A stretch of 64,000 nucleotides of DNA from Ambrosia x helenae (Eukaryota > Streptophyta > Magnoliopsida > Asterales > Asteraceae). The stretch is from the NCBI GenBank assembly GCA_030844895.1, contig CM061225.1:101012688-101076687 (forward strand), given 5' to 3'. The notes below the pieces were generated by a model. That model had not been told where the DNA came from and ran no database searches. It saw nothing but the letters and a program-made list of their open reading frames with translations. The position numbers and the translations under genes are program-made. Positions 63,578 through 64,000 of this stretch are shown here, in pieces; the stretch's first letter is position 1, and each line of letters opens with the position of its first letter.

Positions 63578-64000
63578 GATTGAAGTTGGTTTTGAAGATT
63601 AAGGGTTTAGGGTTTGAGAATTGTGAAGAAGAAGAAGTAATATTAATAGGTAAAAAAATTGGTTGGGTAATAAATGATATTGGTGATATTTTTTTTTAAA
63701 TTTAAACCGTTGCCAGCCCACTAACGGACACGAACTGGCTCACCCACAATCGCTCGCGCAGGCTTTCACGTGAGGGTGTTGTCGTGGGCGCTAGCCACGT
63801 GGATCAAATCGTGACTCGCGGCATCTCGCTCGCGGGCCACAACACATAGTTTTAAGTGTTATCATCATTATTTGTATTTTCTAGTGTCACCATTTTTAAG
63901 CCATGTATAATAAGATGGATTACAGTGACTCGAGAGAGAAGTTAAAATACTTATAAAATTATATTTGAATAGTTGAAAATGTAACTTTTCCTTTTATTTT
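63578..64000. other. Non-coding right edge with GC-rich block
   Basis: AT-rich apart from 63706-63845, which is clearly GC-richer (CTCGCGCAGG, GTGGGCGCTAGCCACG, CTCGCTCGCGGGCC) and has short complementary pieces (CACGTGAGG/CCACGTGG). It could be a transposon end region or a promoter of the SANT-like gene on the minus strand; not resolved. Confidence 0.4.

Overview
This is plant nuclear DNA, AT-rich and almost entirely made of transposable elements. It most likely comes from an Asteraceae eudicot. The reasons are the env-like reading frames of its Ty1/copia Sirevirus, the style of its Ty3/gypsy LTRs and Helitrons, and AT-rich introns; the family-level call rests on recollection of such repeats, not on a search. 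I found no complete host gene. Host-derived coding sequence is limited to fragments carried by Helitrons (a GMP-synthase exon, BIG BROTHER-type ubiquitin-ligase exons) and a Myb/SANT-like pseudogene at the right edge.

Layout. 0-0.7 kb: broken PIF/Harbinger transposase. 2.6-4.3 kb: 5' part of a Helitron carrying a GMP-synthase exon. 5-9.5 kb: an LTR-like block, a terminal-inverted-repeat element, SINE and RTE-LINE pieces, and a foldback. 9.5-12.4 kb: cluster of short Helitrons with clean A|T insertion sites, one of them inside a tandem duplication that preserves the empty site. 13-14.5 kb: LINE remnant. 15.2-17.4 kb: hAT-like element with an 8-bp target duplication, holding a 5'-truncated non-LTR retroelement gene. 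18.0-25.8 kb: nest of a SINE, split by a solo LTR (TSD TAACA), split by a Helitron, which holds a second solo LTR (TSD CATTG) and an inverted-repeat element.

25.8-60.5 kb: the main structure. A composite Helitron (25804-60454) contains a minus-strand Sirevirus (27313-58210, TSD GTTTC) with gag, a broken gag-pol junction, pol, and two env-like ORFs. The Sirevirus is invaded twice: a Ty3/gypsy element that keeps gag but no pol sits in its 5' leader (41818-49856, TSD AAAAC), and a second pol-less Ty3 element sits in its right LTR (50418-58158, TSD GAAAT). The LTRs of the latter differ by about one base, so it inserted very recently. Each boundary is supported by a target duplication, and the retroelements also by a tRNA-Met-type primer site and a polypurine tract.

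How the parts work together: gag, protease, integrase, RT and RNase H of the Sirevirus would form one replication machine, but a stop and a frame change break this copy. The two Ty3 elements have no RT or integrase and must have been moved by enzymes supplied elsewhere. The Helitrons encode no Rep/helicase and also need a helper. 60.5-64 kb: unassigned AT-rich DNA, one CACTA transposon end, and the SANT-like pseudogene.
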